From Rhodobacter sp. SY28-1 (lineage in GTDB: Bacteria > Pseudomonadota > Alphaproteobacteria > Rhodobacterales > Rhodobacteraceae): a stretch of 64,000 nucleotides of DNA. The stretch is from NCBI RefSeq assembly GCF_005222785.1, contig NZ_STGH01000005.1:37412-101411 (forward strand). Direction: 5' to 3'. Below are positions 8,066 through 16,792 of this stretch, one piece after another (position 1 is the first letter of the stretch; every line of letters begins with the position of its first letter). A program made the position numbers and the translations under genes. The notes beneath the pieces are model-generated. The model ran no database searches. It saw only the letters and a list, made by a program, of their open reading frames with translations, and was not told the DNA's origin.

Positions 8066-8623
8066 ATGCGCCCGACCCCCGCCCTGCTGACCAGCCTTGC
8101 GCTGGCCGCCTGTTCCGCCATAATGCCCTCGACAGCCGCGCGGCTGGCGACGCTTGACCCCCTGACGGCCGACCCTGCAGCGATCGAACTGGTGGTGATA
8201 TTGCCTCCCGGCCTTGCGATCAGCCCGGGGAAGGCGGAACTGAAGCTGGGGGCCAGCCGGGGCGCGGAGCAAATGGGCGAGACCTTCCGCCTTGAGGATC
8301 GTCCGGTGGCGAGCGGAATCGACCTGCCCAAAGACGCAACGGCGCGGCATTTTGCGCTTGGCGAGCCCGACGTTGCGCGGATGCGGGAGGTGCAGGCCGA
8401 GATTGCCGCCTGGAAGCAAGAGGGCAACGCCAGGGGGTCGTTGGGGCTTGGCATTGGCGGTTGTGCCATAGGCGCGGGTCCCGCACCGGATGCGCGGGGG
8501 TCGGTGCTGATCCGCATGGCAAAGGATGCGCCCTTCCTGCCCTTGATCGCGGACGGCAGGCTGTCGGACCTGCTTGGCCCCGAGACCCTGGCCGCGATCA
8601 AGCCTTGCCAAGGCGCGGAATAA
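8066..8623 (+). CDS. Putative lipoprotein of unknown function
   Basis: Encodes 185 residues from the ATG at 8066, which has AAAGGAGA eight bases upstream; the frame is open further 5' but that part overlaps the operator and the divergent gene. The N-terminus MRPTPALLTSLALAACS is a lipoprotein signal with the acylated Cys at residue 16. The mature part has no recognised domain: a beta-rich segment (IELVVILPPGLAISPGKAELKL), a region that could pair Cys residues (GLGIGGCAIG and IKPCQGAE), and no membrane helix. It is divergent from the HTH/DUF2975 operon and may share its operator, which suggests an envelope-related function. Confidence 0.75.
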   Translation: MRPTPALLTSLALAACSAIMPSTAARLATLDPLTADPAAIELVVILPPGLAISPGKAELKLGASRGAEQMGETFRLEDRPVASGIDLPKDATARHFALGEPDVARMREVQAEIAAWKQEGNARGSLGLGIGGCAIGAGPAPDARGSVLIRMAKDAPFLPLIADGRLSDLLGPETLAAIKPCQGAE

Positions 8624-8743
8624 GGCGTACCCGCCCGCCTTCGGTTGAGATTGCCCCGCCCGGGTGCTAGTCTGGGACCATGGCCCGGCGCGGGGGCCTG
8701 TCGTCTGCCTTCCTGCCCGCGCTTGTCTCTGGAGGACCCGGTC

Positions 8744-9184
8744 CTGTCGCATTCTGATCCCGCCACCGGTCTGCCGACCGGTCCGCGCCCGACGCCCGCC
8801 GAGGGCGCTGCCAGTCCCGAAGCGCACAGTTCGCAAGCCGTTCTGGACCTTGTCCTGAAATCGGTCGACGACGACAAGGCCGAGGACATCGTCGAGATCG
8901 ACCTGCGCGGTCGGTCGGACGTGGCCGATTACATGGTCATCTGCTCGGGCAGGTCATCGCGTCAGGTGGCGGCCATCTCGGAAAAGCTCGCTGACCGGCT
9001 GAAGCAGGAGATGCGGATTTCCGTCCGCATGGAAGGCAAGGAGACCGGCGACTGGGTGCTGATCGACGCGGGCGACGTGATCGTCCATGTCTTCCGCCCC
9101 GAAGTGCGCGACTTCTACCAGCTGGAAAAGATGTGGCTGCCGATGGGCGCTGCGGCGGGCGCGGCCCGCACTGCCAAGGCCTGA
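8744..9184 (+). CDS. rsfS: Ribosome silencing factor
   Basis: RsfS binds ribosomal protein L14 (uL14) and blocks subunit joining in starvation. The DUF143 core is complete: LVLKSVDDDKAEDIVEIDLRG, DYMVICSGRSSRQVAAISEKL, GDWVLIDAGDVIVHVF and RDFYQLEKMWL. No ATG lies in frame before the core. The best start is a CTG at 8744, eight bases after GGAGG (8731-8735), giving 146 residues; TTG at 8645 or 8723 would be alternatives. The stop overlaps the rlmH start (TGATG), the standard rsfS-rlmH pairing. Confidence 0.9.
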   Translation: MSHSDPATGLPTGPRPTPAEGAASPEAHSSQAVLDLVLKSVDDDKAEDIVEIDLRGRSDVADYMVICSGRSSRQVAAISEKLADRLKQEMRISVRMEGKETGDWVLIDAGDVIVHVFRPEVRDFYQLEKMWLPMGAAAGAARTAKA

Positions 9185-9654
9185 TGCGACTGCACCTCTG
9201 CGCCGTGGGCCGCCTGCGGGCGGGACCCGAGCGCGACCTGGTCGACGATTATCTGCAACGGCTTGACCGCACCGGGCGACCCTTGGGCCTTGGCCCGGTG
9301 ACCGAACATGAGGTCGAGGACAAGAAGGGTGGCGGGATGGTGGCGGAAGCGGTGCTTCTGTCCCGCGCGATTCCCGAAGGCGCCGCGCTGTGCGTGCTGG
9401 ATGAACGGGGCAAGACACTCTCCAGCCCCGAGTTCGCTCAGACCCTGGCGCAGTGGCGCGATGGCGGGCGGCAGGACGCGGCCTTTGTCATCGGCGGGGC
9501 CGACGGAATCGACCCCAGCTTGCGCGCGCGGGCCGATCTGGCGATCAGCTTTGGCCGCATGGTCTGGCCGCACATGCTGGTGCGAGTGATGCTTGCCGAA
9601 CAGCTTTACCGGGCCGCGACGATCCTTGCAGGATTGCCCTACCACCGGGTCTAG
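9184..9654 (+). CDS. rlmH: 23S rRNA pseudouridine-1915 N3-methyltransferase
   Basis: A SPOUT-family methyltransferase of 156 residues, the usual RlmH length. It methylates pseudouridine 1915 in helix 69 of 23S rRNA on assembled 70S ribosomes. Visible motifs are the start MRLHLCAVGRLR, the central LDERGKTLSSPEFA, the SAM-binding knot FVIGGADGIDP and the C-terminal WPHMLVRVMLAEQLYRAATILAGLPYHR. The ATG shares one base with the rsfS stop, so the two are translationally coupled. It ends in a four-base overlap with the convergent amidase gene. Confidence 0.97.
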   Translation: MRLHLCAVGRLRAGPERDLVDDYLQRLDRTGRPLGLGPVTEHEVEDKKGGGMVAEAVLLSRAIPEGAALCVLDERGKTLSSPEFAQTLAQWRDGGRQDAAFVIGGADGIDPSLRARADLAISFGRMVWPHMLVRVMLAEQLYRAATILAGLPYHRV

Positions 9655-10982
9655 AGCAGCGCGCGTTCCGCCGCCGCACCCAGCCGCAGAAGCCGCGCTT
9701 CCTCGCCCGGCCGGGCCATCAGCGTGATGCCGCAGGACGGCTGCGATGTCGGCAGGGTCAGGGCACACAGCCCCAGCATGTTGCCGATCCGGGTATTGCG
9801 CAACGCCAGCAGGTTTTCCGAAACGTAATAGGCGTCATCGGTCATCAGTCGGTTCGCATCCGGCGGCAGAATGGGTGACGTCGGCAGCAACACAGCATCG
9901 TAGCCCGCGACCCGATCAGCCCAGTTAGCTCGAATCTCATGCAGCCGCCGCCAGCCCGCGACATAGTCCACCGCGCTGATCTGCGCGCCTGACCGGAAAC
10001 GCTCCAGAATACGCGGGAACATCTTTTCTGGCGCACGTTCAATGGTTTCTCGCCAGGTTCCGTAGGCCTCCGCGGTGCATAGGATCCCGGCAAGCGCCAC
10101 TGCCTCGGCCGTTTCAGGGACCGAAACGCGTTCAATCCGCGCCCCCGCACGTGCCAACCGCTGGGTGGAATCGTCGAAGCCTTGACCTGGCCGATCCCGA
10201 ACGTCTTCCAGTGCGACCGTCTCAAGTATCGCTAGCCGCATACCCGACAGGCTGGCCCCGGCAAGGTCGGCGGCCTGATGCCCGCCAAGCGCGGCAAACA
10301 GGAGATTGCAGTCCTCAACCGAGTGGGCCAGCGGCCCGATGGTGTCAAACGCCTCGAACAGTGGGACCACGCCGGTCAAAGGCAGGCTGCCCGCTGTGGT
10401 CTTGAGACCGACCAAGTCGTTCCATGCCGCCGGGATGCGAACTGATCCCCCAGAATCCGACCCGATGGCCGCAGGGGCGAGGCCGAAGGCAACCGAGGCC
10501 GCAGCGCCTGAGGACGAGCCGCCCGGCACTGCCTTGTCGTCGTTCAGGTTCGGCGGGGTGGCTGTCACCGGGTTCAGACCCAGGCCCGAGAAGGCCAGCT
10601 CTGACATATGCGTCTTGCCGAGGCACACGAGGCCCTGCAGCGTCGCGGTTTCCAGCACCGTCGCATCCCGGTCGGGCGTGCGACCCTTCAGCAGGGCCGA
10701 TCCCGCCTCGGTTGCCACGCCTGCCGTGTCGAACAGGTCCTTCCAGCTGAGCGGCACCCCGTCCAGCAACCCCTTGCGCAGGCCCGCCTTGGCGCGGGCG
10801 GCGGCGGCCATCGCCTCGCCTCGCGCCCGGGCGGCGGTGGCGCGCGCGTAGATGCGGGGGGAGAGGGGATGCGTCTCGATCCGGTCCAGGAAGAACTCGG
10901 TCAGTTCGACGGGGTGGATGCGGCCCTTGCCGATCTCGCGCCCAAGGTCGGCGGCCGTCATATGCGCCCAGGTTCCGGTCAT
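9651..10982 (-). CDS. Amidase-signature family hydrolase
   Basis: Encodes 443 residues of the amidase-signature family. The Ser-cisSer-Lys triad is visible: Lys in PLSWKDLFDTAG, the cis-Ser in PGGSSSGAAAS and the nucleophilic Ser in GSDSGGSVRIPAAW. Members hydrolyse amides such as indoleacetamide or malonamide, or act in GatCAB; no gatB or gatC is nearby, so this is probably a free-standing catabolic amidase. The ATG at 10982 has GGGGG five bases upstream; a Met four codons earlier (10994) is possible. The long open extension beyond is antisense to the ubiH-like gene and is not coding. Confidence 0.93.
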   Translation of the reverse strand: MTGTWAHMTAADLGREIGKGRIHPVELTEFFLDRIETHPLSPRIYARATAARARGEAMAAAARAKAGLRKGLLDGVPLSWKDLFDTAGVATEAGSALLKGRTPDRDATVLETATLQGLVCLGKTHMSELAFSGLGLNPVTATPPNLNDDKAVPGGSSSGAAASVAFGLAPAAIGSDSGGSVRIPAAWNDLVGLKTTAGSLPLTGVVPLFEAFDTIGPLAHSVEDCNLLFAALGGHQAADLAGASLSGMRLAILETVALEDVRDRPGQGFDDSTQRLARAGARIERVSVPETAEAVALAGILCTAEAYGTWRETIERAPEKMFPRILERFRSGAQISAVDYVAGWRRLHEIRANWADRVAGYDAVLLPTSPILPPDANRLMTDDAYYVSENLLALRNTRIGNMLGLCALTLPTSQPSCGITLMARPGEEARLLRLGAAAERALL

Positions 10983-11059
10983 CTGATCCCCCATGTTGCA
11001 GGGAAGGTAGCGGCTTGGCGACGCATGGACAATCCGCCCGCGCGGGGTATGTAAGGCGC

Positions 11060-12289
11060 ATGACACGCGATGCGGATATTCTGATCGTGGGCGGCGGGCT
11101 GAACGGCCCCGCGCTGGCCCTGGCCCTGGCGCAGGGCGGATTCCGGGTGACGGTGGTGGATGCGCGACCGGCGCCCGCGCGTGCGGAGGCCGGGTTCGAC
11201 GGGCGGGCCTATGCGCTGGCCATCGCCTCGGTCCGTCTGCTGACCGCAATCGGGGTCTGGGGCGGGCTGGCCGACAAGGCGCAGCCGATGCTGGAGATCA
11301 AGGCCAGCGACGGGCGGGCGGGCGAAGGGGCCGCGCCCTTCTTCCTGCATTTCGACCATGCCGAGATCGAGGAAGGCCCGATGGGCTTCATGCTGGAGGA
11401 CCGTCACCTGTATGCGGCCTTCCTGCAGGCGATGGCGGCCACGCCGGGGGTGACGCTTCTGTCCGGCGAGACCGTGGTGGCGCAAGAGGTCGGGCCGTCG
11501 GACGTGACGGTCACGCTGGCGTCTGGCAAGACCCTGACGGCGGGGCTTCTTGTCGGCTGCGACGGGCGCGGGTCTGCGACGGCGGCGCGGGCCGGAATCC
11601 GGCGGGTGGGTTGGGGTTATGGCCAGACCGCGCTGGTCACGGCGATCCGGCATGAGAAGGACCACCAAGGTGTGGCGCAGCAGTTCTTCATGCCTGCGGG
11701 GCCGCTCGCGATCCTGCCGCTGAAGGGCGGCCACCATTCCAGCATCGTCTGGAGCGAGACGGATGAGACCGCCGCGGCGATCCAGGCCCTGCCGGATGCC
11801 GAGTATCTGGAGGCCCTGCGGCCCCGGTTCGGCGATTTCCTGGGCGAGATTGCCCTGGCCGGGGACCGGTTCACCTATCCCTTGTCACTGTCGCTGGCGG
11901 AACGGTTCATCGCGCCGCGCGTCGCGCTGGTGGGGGATGCGGCGCATGGGGTGCACCCGATTGCCGGGCAAGGGCTGAACCTTGGTCTGCGCGACGTGGC
12001 GGCACTTGCCGAGGTGCTGATCCTGGCCCGCCGCCGTGGCGAAGATCCTGGCAGCCCCACAGCACTTGAGGAGTATCAGCGCTGGCGGCGCTTCGATGCC
12101 ACAGCGCTGGCTCTGGGGATGGACACGGTCAACCGGGTGTTTTCCAGCGACAACCCGATTCTCCGGCTGGGCCGCGACCTTGGGATGGGCGTGGTCAACG
12201 CCCTTCCTGGCCTGCGCCGTGGTTTCATCCGGCAGGCGGCGGGCTTGACGGGAGAGCTGCCGAAACTGCTGCAGGGTCGGGCGATCTGA
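11060..12289 (+). CDS. UbiH/COQ6-family FAD-dependent monooxygenase
   Basis: Encodes 409 residues. The N-terminal dinucleotide motif is ILIVGGGLNGPALALAL, and the second FAD motif is VALVGDAAHGVHPIAGQGLNLGLRD, which with the Q-G-L-N-L-G run is typical of ubiquinone-biosynthesis hydroxylases (UbiF/H/I/L/COQ6). It should hydroxylate the aromatic ring of a prenylated quinone precursor at the inner membrane. Which ring position cannot be told; alphaproteobacteria often use one relaxed enzyme (UbiL or UbiM) for several. The start follows TAAGG closely. The 3' end overlaps the convergent antiporter gene by 65 bases. Confidence 0.92.
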   Translation: MTRDADILIVGGGLNGPALALALAQGGFRVTVVDARPAPARAEAGFDGRAYALAIASVRLLTAIGVWGGLADKAQPMLEIKASDGRAGEGAAPFFLHFDHAEIEEGPMGFMLEDRHLYAAFLQAMAATPGVTLLSGETVVAQEVGPSDVTVTLASGKTLTAGLLVGCDGRGSATAARAGIRRVGWGYGQTALVTAIRHEKDHQGVAQQFFMPAGPLAILPLKGGHHSSIVWSETDETAAAIQALPDAEYLEALRPRFGDFLGEIALAGDRFTYPLSLSLAERFIAPRVALVGDAAHGVHPIAGQGLNLGLRDVAALAEVLILARRRGEDPGSPTALEEYQRWRRFDATALALGMDTVNRVFSSDNPILRLGRDLGMGVVNALPGLRRGFIRQAAGLTGELPKLLQGRAI

Positions 12290-13589
12290 CCGACGGCTCG
12301 CCTGTGCTGGCGTCGCTCGACGGACCTGCCTCGCTGGCGGGTGCCACCGGAGCGGCGGCCTTGCGCGCATCGCGCCGGTCGAGAAGGTGGAACAACAGCG
12401 GGTTGGCGAGGATCGAGATCATCGCGCCTGCCACCACCAGATCGCGCGCCTCGGTCGGGACGATGTCGAGCGTGACGCCCATACTGATCAGGATGAACGA
12501 GAATTCCCCGATCTGCGCAAGGCTGGCCGCGATGGTCAGGGCCTTGTCGTGGCCGTGCCCGAACCCGCGCACGATGTAATAGGCGGCCACCGATTTGACG
12601 ATGACGATGATGACGACGGTTCCGATCAGGGCCAACGGCGAGGCCAGGATGACACCCGGGTTGAACAGCATGCCGACCGACACGAAGAACAGCACGGCAA
12701 AGGCGTCGCGCAGGGGCAGTGTCTCGCGCATGGCCTGCTGCGAAAGCGTCGAGGACGACATCACCATTCCGGCGAAAAACGCGCCCAGCGCGAAGGAGAC
12801 GCCGAAGAAATAGGTCGCCCCGTAGGCGACGCCCAGCGCGATGGCGAGCACAGACAACCGGAACAGTTCGCGCGATTTCGTCTGCGCCACGAAGTGCAGG
12901 ATCCAGGGCACCACCCTTTGTCCGACGACCAGCATCAGCGCCACGAAGGCGGCAGCTTTTGCCAGCGTTATCAGCACGGTGGCCGCAATCGGACCGATGC
13001 CGATGTTGCGGGTCACTTCGGCAACCGCCTCGGCCTCTTCGGCCACCGGCATTGCTGTGCCACCAAGCAGGCCAGCGAGCGGCGGTATCAGAACCAGCGA
13101 GATGACCATCACCAGGTCCTCGACAATCAGCCAGCCGACGGCAACCTTGCCCTTGTCGGTGGTGACAAGATCGCGGTCCTGCAGCGCGCGCAGCAGCACG
13201 ACGGTGGAGGCGACCGACAGCGCCAGACCGAAGATCAAGGAGGCACCGAGGCCCCAGCTCATGGCCCAGCCCATCGCCGTCCCGAAAAGGGTCGCAACCG
13301 CTATCTGGCCAATCGCCCCGGGCACCGCGATCGCCTTGACGGCCATCAGATCGCGCGGCGAGAAATGCAGCCCGACGCCGAACATCAGGAGGATCACGCC
13401 GAGTTCGGCCAGTTCGGTGGCCAGCCCCATGTCCGCGACATAGCCCGGGGTGAACGGACCGATCACCACACCGGCAAGTAGGTAACCGGCAATCAGCGGC
13501 AGCTTCAGGCGCTGCGCCAGAAGTCCGAAGACGAAGGCAAGCCCGAAGCCGGTTACCAGCGTGGTGATCAGGGGCGTGTCGTGAACCAA
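12225..13589 (-). CDS. CPA2-family cation:proton antiporter (KefB/YbaL-like) without a TrkA domain
   Basis: Encodes 454 residues. About 12 membrane helices fill residues 5-400, with the CPA2 hallmarks LKLPLIAGYLLAGVVIGPFTPG near the start, LALSVASTVVLLRAL in the helix-4/5 crossing region and WLIVEDLVMV with the ion-binding Asp. The fold resembles YbaL/KefB potassium or sodium:proton exchangers. The usual C-terminal TrkA-N (RCK) NAD-binding domain is absent; after LDRRDARK only a Pro/Ala/Ser-rich tail of about 50 residues remains, so gating must differ from KefB. The tail overlaps the ubiH-like gene end on the other strand. Confidence 0.92.
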   Translation of the reverse strand: MVHDTPLITTLVTGFGLAFVFGLLAQRLKLPLIAGYLLAGVVIGPFTPGYVADMGLATELAELGVILLMFGVGLHFSPRDLMAVKAIAVPGAIGQIAVATLFGTAMGWAMSWGLGASLIFGLALSVASTVVLLRALQDRDLVTTDKGKVAVGWLIVEDLVMVISLVLIPPLAGLLGGTAMPVAEEAEAVAEVTRNIGIGPIAATVLITLAKAAAFVALMLVVGQRVVPWILHFVAQTKSRELFRLSVLAIALGVAYGATYFFGVSFALGAFFAGMVMSSSTLSQQAMRETLPLRDAFAVLFFVSVGMLFNPGVILASPLALIGTVVIIVIVKSVAAYYIVRGFGHGHDKALTIAASLAQIGEFSFILISMGVTLDIVPTEARDLVVAGAMISILANPLLFHLLDRRDARKAAAPVAPASEAGPSSDASTGEPSVRSPDPAAVSAALPSSPPPAG

Positions 13590-13771
13590 TGCTCTACAGT
13601 CCTTTCCGGCACACGTCCGGAGGTCCGGGCGTCGCCAAGGTGTTTCGGTGTCATCTGTGAGGAGACTGAACGATAGTATTCACCGATTCGCCCGCTGCAA
13701 TCGCCGCAGCGGCGTTCTGTGGTCACAAATCCTCCATTTGCCGAAATACTTTGCAATGTTAGGGGTTGGGG

Positions 13772-14974
13772 ATGCTTCCGCTGATCCCGAACCCCCGCGC
13801 CCGCCGCCTGTTTCTTGACCGCCACGCCCTTGCCGAAGCCCCGGTCGGCCCGGCCTCGGGGCAGGCCTTGCACGACCTGATCGAGCGGATCGGCTTCGTG
13901 CAGGTGGACAGCATCAACACGGTCGCCCGGGCGCATGACATGATCCTGTGGTCGCGGCGGCAGTCCTATCGGCCCCCGGCGCTGAAGCGGCTTCTGGAGC
14001 GGGACCGGAGCCTTTGGGAGCATTGGACGCATGACGCCTCGATCCTGCCGACGCGGTTGCACGGGGTCTGGCAGCACCGGTTCCAGCGCGACGCGGTGCG
14101 GTTGGAGGCGAACTGGCGCAGCTGGTTCAGGGATGGGTATGTCGATCAATTCGACAGCATTCTCAACCGGATAGCCAAGGACGGCCCGGTGGGCACCGCA
14201 GATGTCGGCGAGGGCGAGGTGCGGGGCAAGGGGGGCTGGTGGGACTGGCATCCGTCGAAGACCGCGCTGGAATGGCTGTGGCGGACGGGCAAGCTGGCCA
14301 TCACGCGGCGGGACGGGTTCGCCAAGATCTACGACTTGACAGAACGGGTGATCCCCGAGGTTCACCGGGCGCCCGTGCCGGAGGCTGAGGTCAGCGACTG
14401 GGCTTGCCGCACGGCCCTGCGGCATCTGGGTTTCGGAACCTCGGGCGAGATCGCAGCCTATTGGAAGGCGGTCGGGCCGGAAGCGGCGAAGGACTGGTGC
14501 CGGACGGCTTTGGCGCGGGGAGAGATTATCGAAGCCGAGGTCGAAGGCGTGCTGGGCCAGCGCCGCAAGGTCTTCATCTTCCCCGAAATTCTGGAGGAGG
14601 AGCCGCCCGAGCCGACCCCCCGCCTGCGCATCCTGTCGCCCTTCGATCCTGCGCTGCGCGACCGGAACCGGGCGGAATTCCTGTTCGGCTTCTTCTACCG
14701 GATCGAGGTCTTCGTGCCTGAACCGAAACGGGTCTGGGGCTACTATGTCTTCCCGGTGATGGAGGGGGACCGGCTGGTGGGCCGCATTGACGTGAAGGCC
14801 TTCCGCGATGTGGGTGCGCTTCGGGTCAAGGGGTTCTGGCCGGAGGTTGGGGTGAAACTGACCAAGGGCAGACGGGCAAAGCTGGAGGCGGAGTTGGGGC
14901 GTCTGGCGGTGTTTGCCGGGTGTGACAGGGTGGAGTTCCTGGACGGATGGGAGCGGGAGACCGCAAACCCCTGA
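13772..14974 (+). CDS. YcaQ/AlkX-like winged-helix DNA glycosylase
   Basis: Encodes 400 residues, about the length of E. coli YcaQ (410). The family unhooks DNA interstrand crosslinks and removes alkylated bases, using a Gln-x-Asp motif; here Gln44-Val-Asp46 in IGFVQVDSINTVARAHD fits. Other family blocks are the central RLRILSPFDPALRDR, where substrate-side contacts lie, and the C-terminal GRIDVKAFRD. Several winged-helix modules are expected. The ATG at 13772 follows AGGGG; a TTG two codons upstream is also open. It stands alone after the antiporter gene, divergent from it. Confidence 0.88.
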   Translation: MLPLIPNPRARRLFLDRHALAEAPVGPASGQALHDLIERIGFVQVDSINTVARAHDMILWSRRQSYRPPALKRLLERDRSLWEHWTHDASILPTRLHGVWQHRFQRDAVRLEANWRSWFRDGYVDQFDSILNRIAKDGPVGTADVGEGEVRGKGGWWDWHPSKTALEWLWRTGKLAITRRDGFAKIYDLTERVIPEVHRAPVPEAEVSDWACRTALRHLGFGTSGEIAAYWKAVGPEAAKDWCRTALARGEIIEAEVEGVLGQRRKVFIFPEILEEEPPEPTPRLRILSPFDPALRDRNRAEFLFGFFYRIEVFVPEPKRVWGYYVFPVMEGDRLVGRIDVKAFRDVGALRVKGFWPEVGVKLTKGRRAKLEAELGRLAVFAGCDRVEFLDGWERETANP

Positions 14975-15224
14975 GAACGCTGGGCTAATTCAGGACATTT
15001 CGAACAGGTTAACGGTATGGCATCCGTCGGGCATGCGTCAGGTATCTGTCCCGACGTCGGGATGGCTCGGGTGGCGTTAACCAAAGGGTGCGAATCGGGG
15101 GCACGTGATGCGTGAGATCGCGCTGGTTTCGGCGGCGGAGGTGTTCGGCGGGGGGTGAGGCGATGTTTTCAACCCTTCGCAAATCGGCTTTGCCTTCGCG
15201 CAAAGTTTCGGGAAAACTGGCCGC

Positions 15225-15872
15225 ATGTTCGGTCTTCCGCTTTTGCAACAGTTCATTTCAGCACCGAAAGCCCCGGCGCAGGAGCTGATGGTGGACTCCA
15301 TGTCGATCGGCATCGTTGTAGCGCTGCTGGTGCTGGGCCTTCTGGTGCTTGGTGTCATAGTACTGAGGCAACCGCCCCGCACGCCCCCGCGCGGCAAGCG
15401 TGGCGGGAATCGACAGCGGCGGGCCTTGGCTGCGCCGCAGGCGGGTGACGACCGGCAGATCGTGTTGATCGACGGGTCGAACGTGATGCACTGGATGGAC
15501 AACACGCCGCAGTTGAACCCGCTGTTGCAGGTCGTGCATGACCTGTCGCGGCGCGGGATGAAGCCCGGCGTCGTCTTCGATGCCAATGTCGGCTACAAGC
15601 TTATGGGCAAGTTCATGGGCGAACGGGACCTGTCGCGGCTGTTGTCCCTGCCCCTGGATCAGATCCTGGTCGTGCCGACGGGCAAGCAAGCTGACCCTTT
15701 CCTGCTGGAGACCGCGCGCGATTTGAAGGCGCGCATCGTCACGAATGACCGCTTTCGTGACTGGACCGACCAGTTTCCCGACGTGGCAACGCCTGACAAG
15801 CTGGTCACGGGCGAGATGCGGGACGGCAGGGTGTGGTTGAAGGGCATGACGGCGAAGGATGGTGCGCTGTAA
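15225..15872 (+). CDS. NYN/Zc3h12a-like ribonuclease-domain protein, membrane-anchored
   Basis: Encodes up to 215 residues. A single membrane helix (SIGIVVALLVLGLLVLGVIVL, about residues 26-46) is followed by a basic linker and then a PIN-like NYN domain: IVLIDGSNVMHW with the first acidic residue, PGVVFDANVGYKL, then DPFLLETARDLKARIVTNDRFRDW with the metal-binding acidic residues. This pattern resembles the Zc3h12a (regnase) RNase group. A membrane-tethered single-strand RNase is the likely role. ATGs at 15291 and 15300 are possible starts and would leave only the helix as N-terminus. Confidence 0.82.
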   Translation: MFGLPLLQQFISAPKAPAQELMVDSMSIGIVVALLVLGLLVLGVIVLRQPPRTPPRGKRGGNRQRRALAAPQAGDDRQIVLIDGSNVMHWMDNTPQLNPLLQVVHDLSRRGMKPGVVFDANVGYKLMGKFMGERDLSRLLSLPLDQILVVPTGKQADPFLLETARDLKARIVTNDRFRDWTDQFPDVATPDKLVTGEMRDGRVWLKGMTAKDGAL

Positions 15873-15889
15873 CACACCCTGCGCCAGCG

Positions 15890-16711
15890 TCAGGCGGGGA
15901 CTGTCCAGCCGTCGATCACCGACACCGCCTCTTCCGCCGTTTCGACCATTGCGAACAGGGACAGGTCCTCGGGGCTGATGACCCCGGCCTCTGCCAGATG
16001 GTTCCAGTTCACCACCTTTTCCCACCAGTCCCGCCCGAAGAGGAGGAAGGGAATCTGCTTCATCCGGCCGGTCTGGATCAGGGTGAGCGATTCAAACATC
16101 TCGTCCATCGTGCCGAAACCGCCGGGGAAGACGCAGACGGCCTTGGCGCGCATCAGGAAGTGCATTTTGCGGATCGCGAAGTAGTGGAAGTTGAACGACA
16201 GGTCCGGGGTGACATAGGCGTTCGGGGCCTGTTCATGCGGCAGGACGATGTTGAGACCGATGCTTTGTCCCCCGGCCTCGTCCGCGCCGCGGTTGCCGGC
16301 CTCCATCACGCCGGGGCCGCCGCCGGTGCAGATCACGTCCTCGCGCCCGTAGCTGGCCAGGGACCGTTCGGTCATCATCTTCGCAAAGCGCCGCGCCTCG
16401 TCATAGTAGTGCGACAGGTCGGCCAGCGTCTTGGTCCGGGCGGTGTCGCGGTGTTCGGGCGCGGGGATGCGGGCGCCGCCGAACATGACGATGGTGGATT
16501 CGATGCCGCGTTCGTCCATGATGAGCTGGGGTTTCAGAAGTTCCAGCTGCAGGCGGACAGGGCGCAGTTCGTCCCGGGTCATGAAATCGCGGTCGGCGAA
16601 GGCAAGGCGATAGGCCGGCGCACGGGTCTGCGGCGTATCGGGGATGCGCTTGGCGGCGGCGATATCCTCGACTGAATCGCGGAAGGGATGGCTGCGGGGT
16701 TCGTCTTTCAT
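15890..16711 (-). CDS. LOG-family protein (TIGR00730 Rossmann fold)
   Basis: Encodes 273 residues from the ATG at 16711. The two signatures of the LOG family are present: GGGPGVMEA (130-138) and PGGFGTMDE (196-204), which bind the nucleotide and hold the catalytic Glu and Arg. Members are cytokinin-activating phosphoribohydrolases or nucleotide 5'-monophosphate N-glycosidases such as PpnN. The N-terminal extension of about 70 residues (MKDEPRSHPFRDSVEDIAAAK onward) resembles that of longer bacterial forms. It diverges from dapD, with 81 bases between the starts. Confidence 0.93.
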   Translation of the reverse strand: MKDEPRSHPFRDSVEDIAAAKRIPDTPQTRAPAYRLAFADRDFMTRDELRPVRLQLELLKPQLIMDERGIESTIVMFGGARIPAPEHRDTARTKTLADLSHYYDEARRFAKMMTERSLASYGREDVICTGGGPGVMEAGNRGADEAGGQSIGLNIVLPHEQAPNAYVTPDLSFNFHYFAIRKMHFLMRAKAVCVFPGGFGTMDEMFESLTLIQTGRMKQIPFLLFGRDWWEKVVNWNHLAEAGVISPEDLSLFAMVETAEEAVSVIDGWTVPA

Positions 16712-16792
16712 CGGGGCACTCGGGAATTGCGTGGGTCTTGGGCAAGCCTTATAGGGTCGCCTGCCCCATGACCAACCGAAAAGGGAAATCCC

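Noticed and set aside
15049..15062. TCCCGACGTCGGGA palindrome
   Set aside because: A perfect 14-base dyad with no promoter boxes and no second copy in the window; it could be chance in GC-rich DNA.
15108..15158. 16-codon ORF (MREIALVSAAEVFGGG) after the YcaQ-like gene
   Set aside because: It has a passable GGGGG site but no conservation evidence and no clear regulatory logic.
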